Assembly: GCA_946998295.1 (NCBI GenBank)
Contig: CAMPYS010000065.1
Location: forward strand, 1-6,915
Reading direction: 5' to 3'
Origin: an uncultured Prevotella sp.
GTDB lineage: Bacteria; Bacteroidota; Bacteroidia; Bacteroidales; Bacteroidaceae
Length of the DNA: 6,915 nt
Part shown: positions 6,842 to 6,915 of the stretch, piece after piece
How the letters are laid out: every line of letters starts with the position of its first letter
How positions within the stretch are numbered: position 1 is the stretch's first letter
The notes under the pieces: generated by a model
The model's database searches: none
Told to the model about the DNA's origin: nothing
The model's input: only the letters and a program-made list of their open reading frames with translations
Program-made: the position numbers and the translations under genes

Positions 6842-6915
6842 GGAAGAACCTTAATTCCGTAGCATAAATTCTTGTAAGAACTCCAAGTGCCTGAGAGACA
6901 AAGTTCTCAAAACAC

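Noticed and set aside
6851..6913. Possible C-terminal end of a further upstream minus-strand gene (ending LQEFMLRN)
   Set aside because: Only 20 codons are visible, another frame is also open across the same bases, and nothing identifies a family.
1..6915. CRISPR array, tRNA or rRNA genes
   Set aside because: No regularly spaced direct repeats, cloverleaf-type segments or ribosomal RNA signatures were seen on either strand.

Overview
All genes in this window lie on the minus strand and read from the right end to the left. Family content points to Bacteroidota, most likely Bacteroidales (Bacteroides or Prevotella-like). The evidence is a GLPGLI-family protein, a TonB-receptor-like outer membrane protein with a carboxypeptidase-regulatory-like N-terminus, a GG-type precursor peptide with a radical SAM/SPASM maturase, and a TAnnTTTG-type -7 promoter box. 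Species cannot be assigned.

Layout in transcription order: a promoter box at about 6834-6841; an 885-codon outer membrane beta-barrel protein (6822-4165); a secreted GLPGLI protein starting 11 bases downstream (best start 4153, end 3272); a small Cys-containing peptide precursor with a double-glycine leader (3237-2959), interrupted by an in-frame TAG in its leader; a 196-base AT-rich spacer with two inverted repeats and a weak promoter candidate; an apparently intact radical SAM/SPASM peptide maturase (2761-1499); the N-terminal piece of a protein resembling the 'pseudo-rSAM' partner of GG-Bacteroidales peptide systems (1488-1072); and a remnant of a C39-peptidase ABC exporter (about 1090-38). 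The exporter runs into unrelated DNA at about base 50, possibly the end of an insertion element.

The genes from 3237 to 38 correspond to a GG-Bacteroidales RiPP pathway: precursor, radical SAM maturase, pseudo-rSAM partner, and an exporter that removes the leader after GG. In this copy it looks broken in three places. The precursor leader carries a nonsense codon. An internal deletion appears to have joined the N-terminal part of the pseudo-rSAM gene to the middle of the exporter's peptidase domain, removing its catalytic cysteine. The exporter is also cut off before its ATPase domain. The maturase reading frame and its cluster-ligating cysteines are intact. I read the locus as a recently decaying peptide-modification island, or one with trans-acting or recoded parts, sitting beside an intact envelope gene pair. 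No database search was possible; family names rest on motif recognition.
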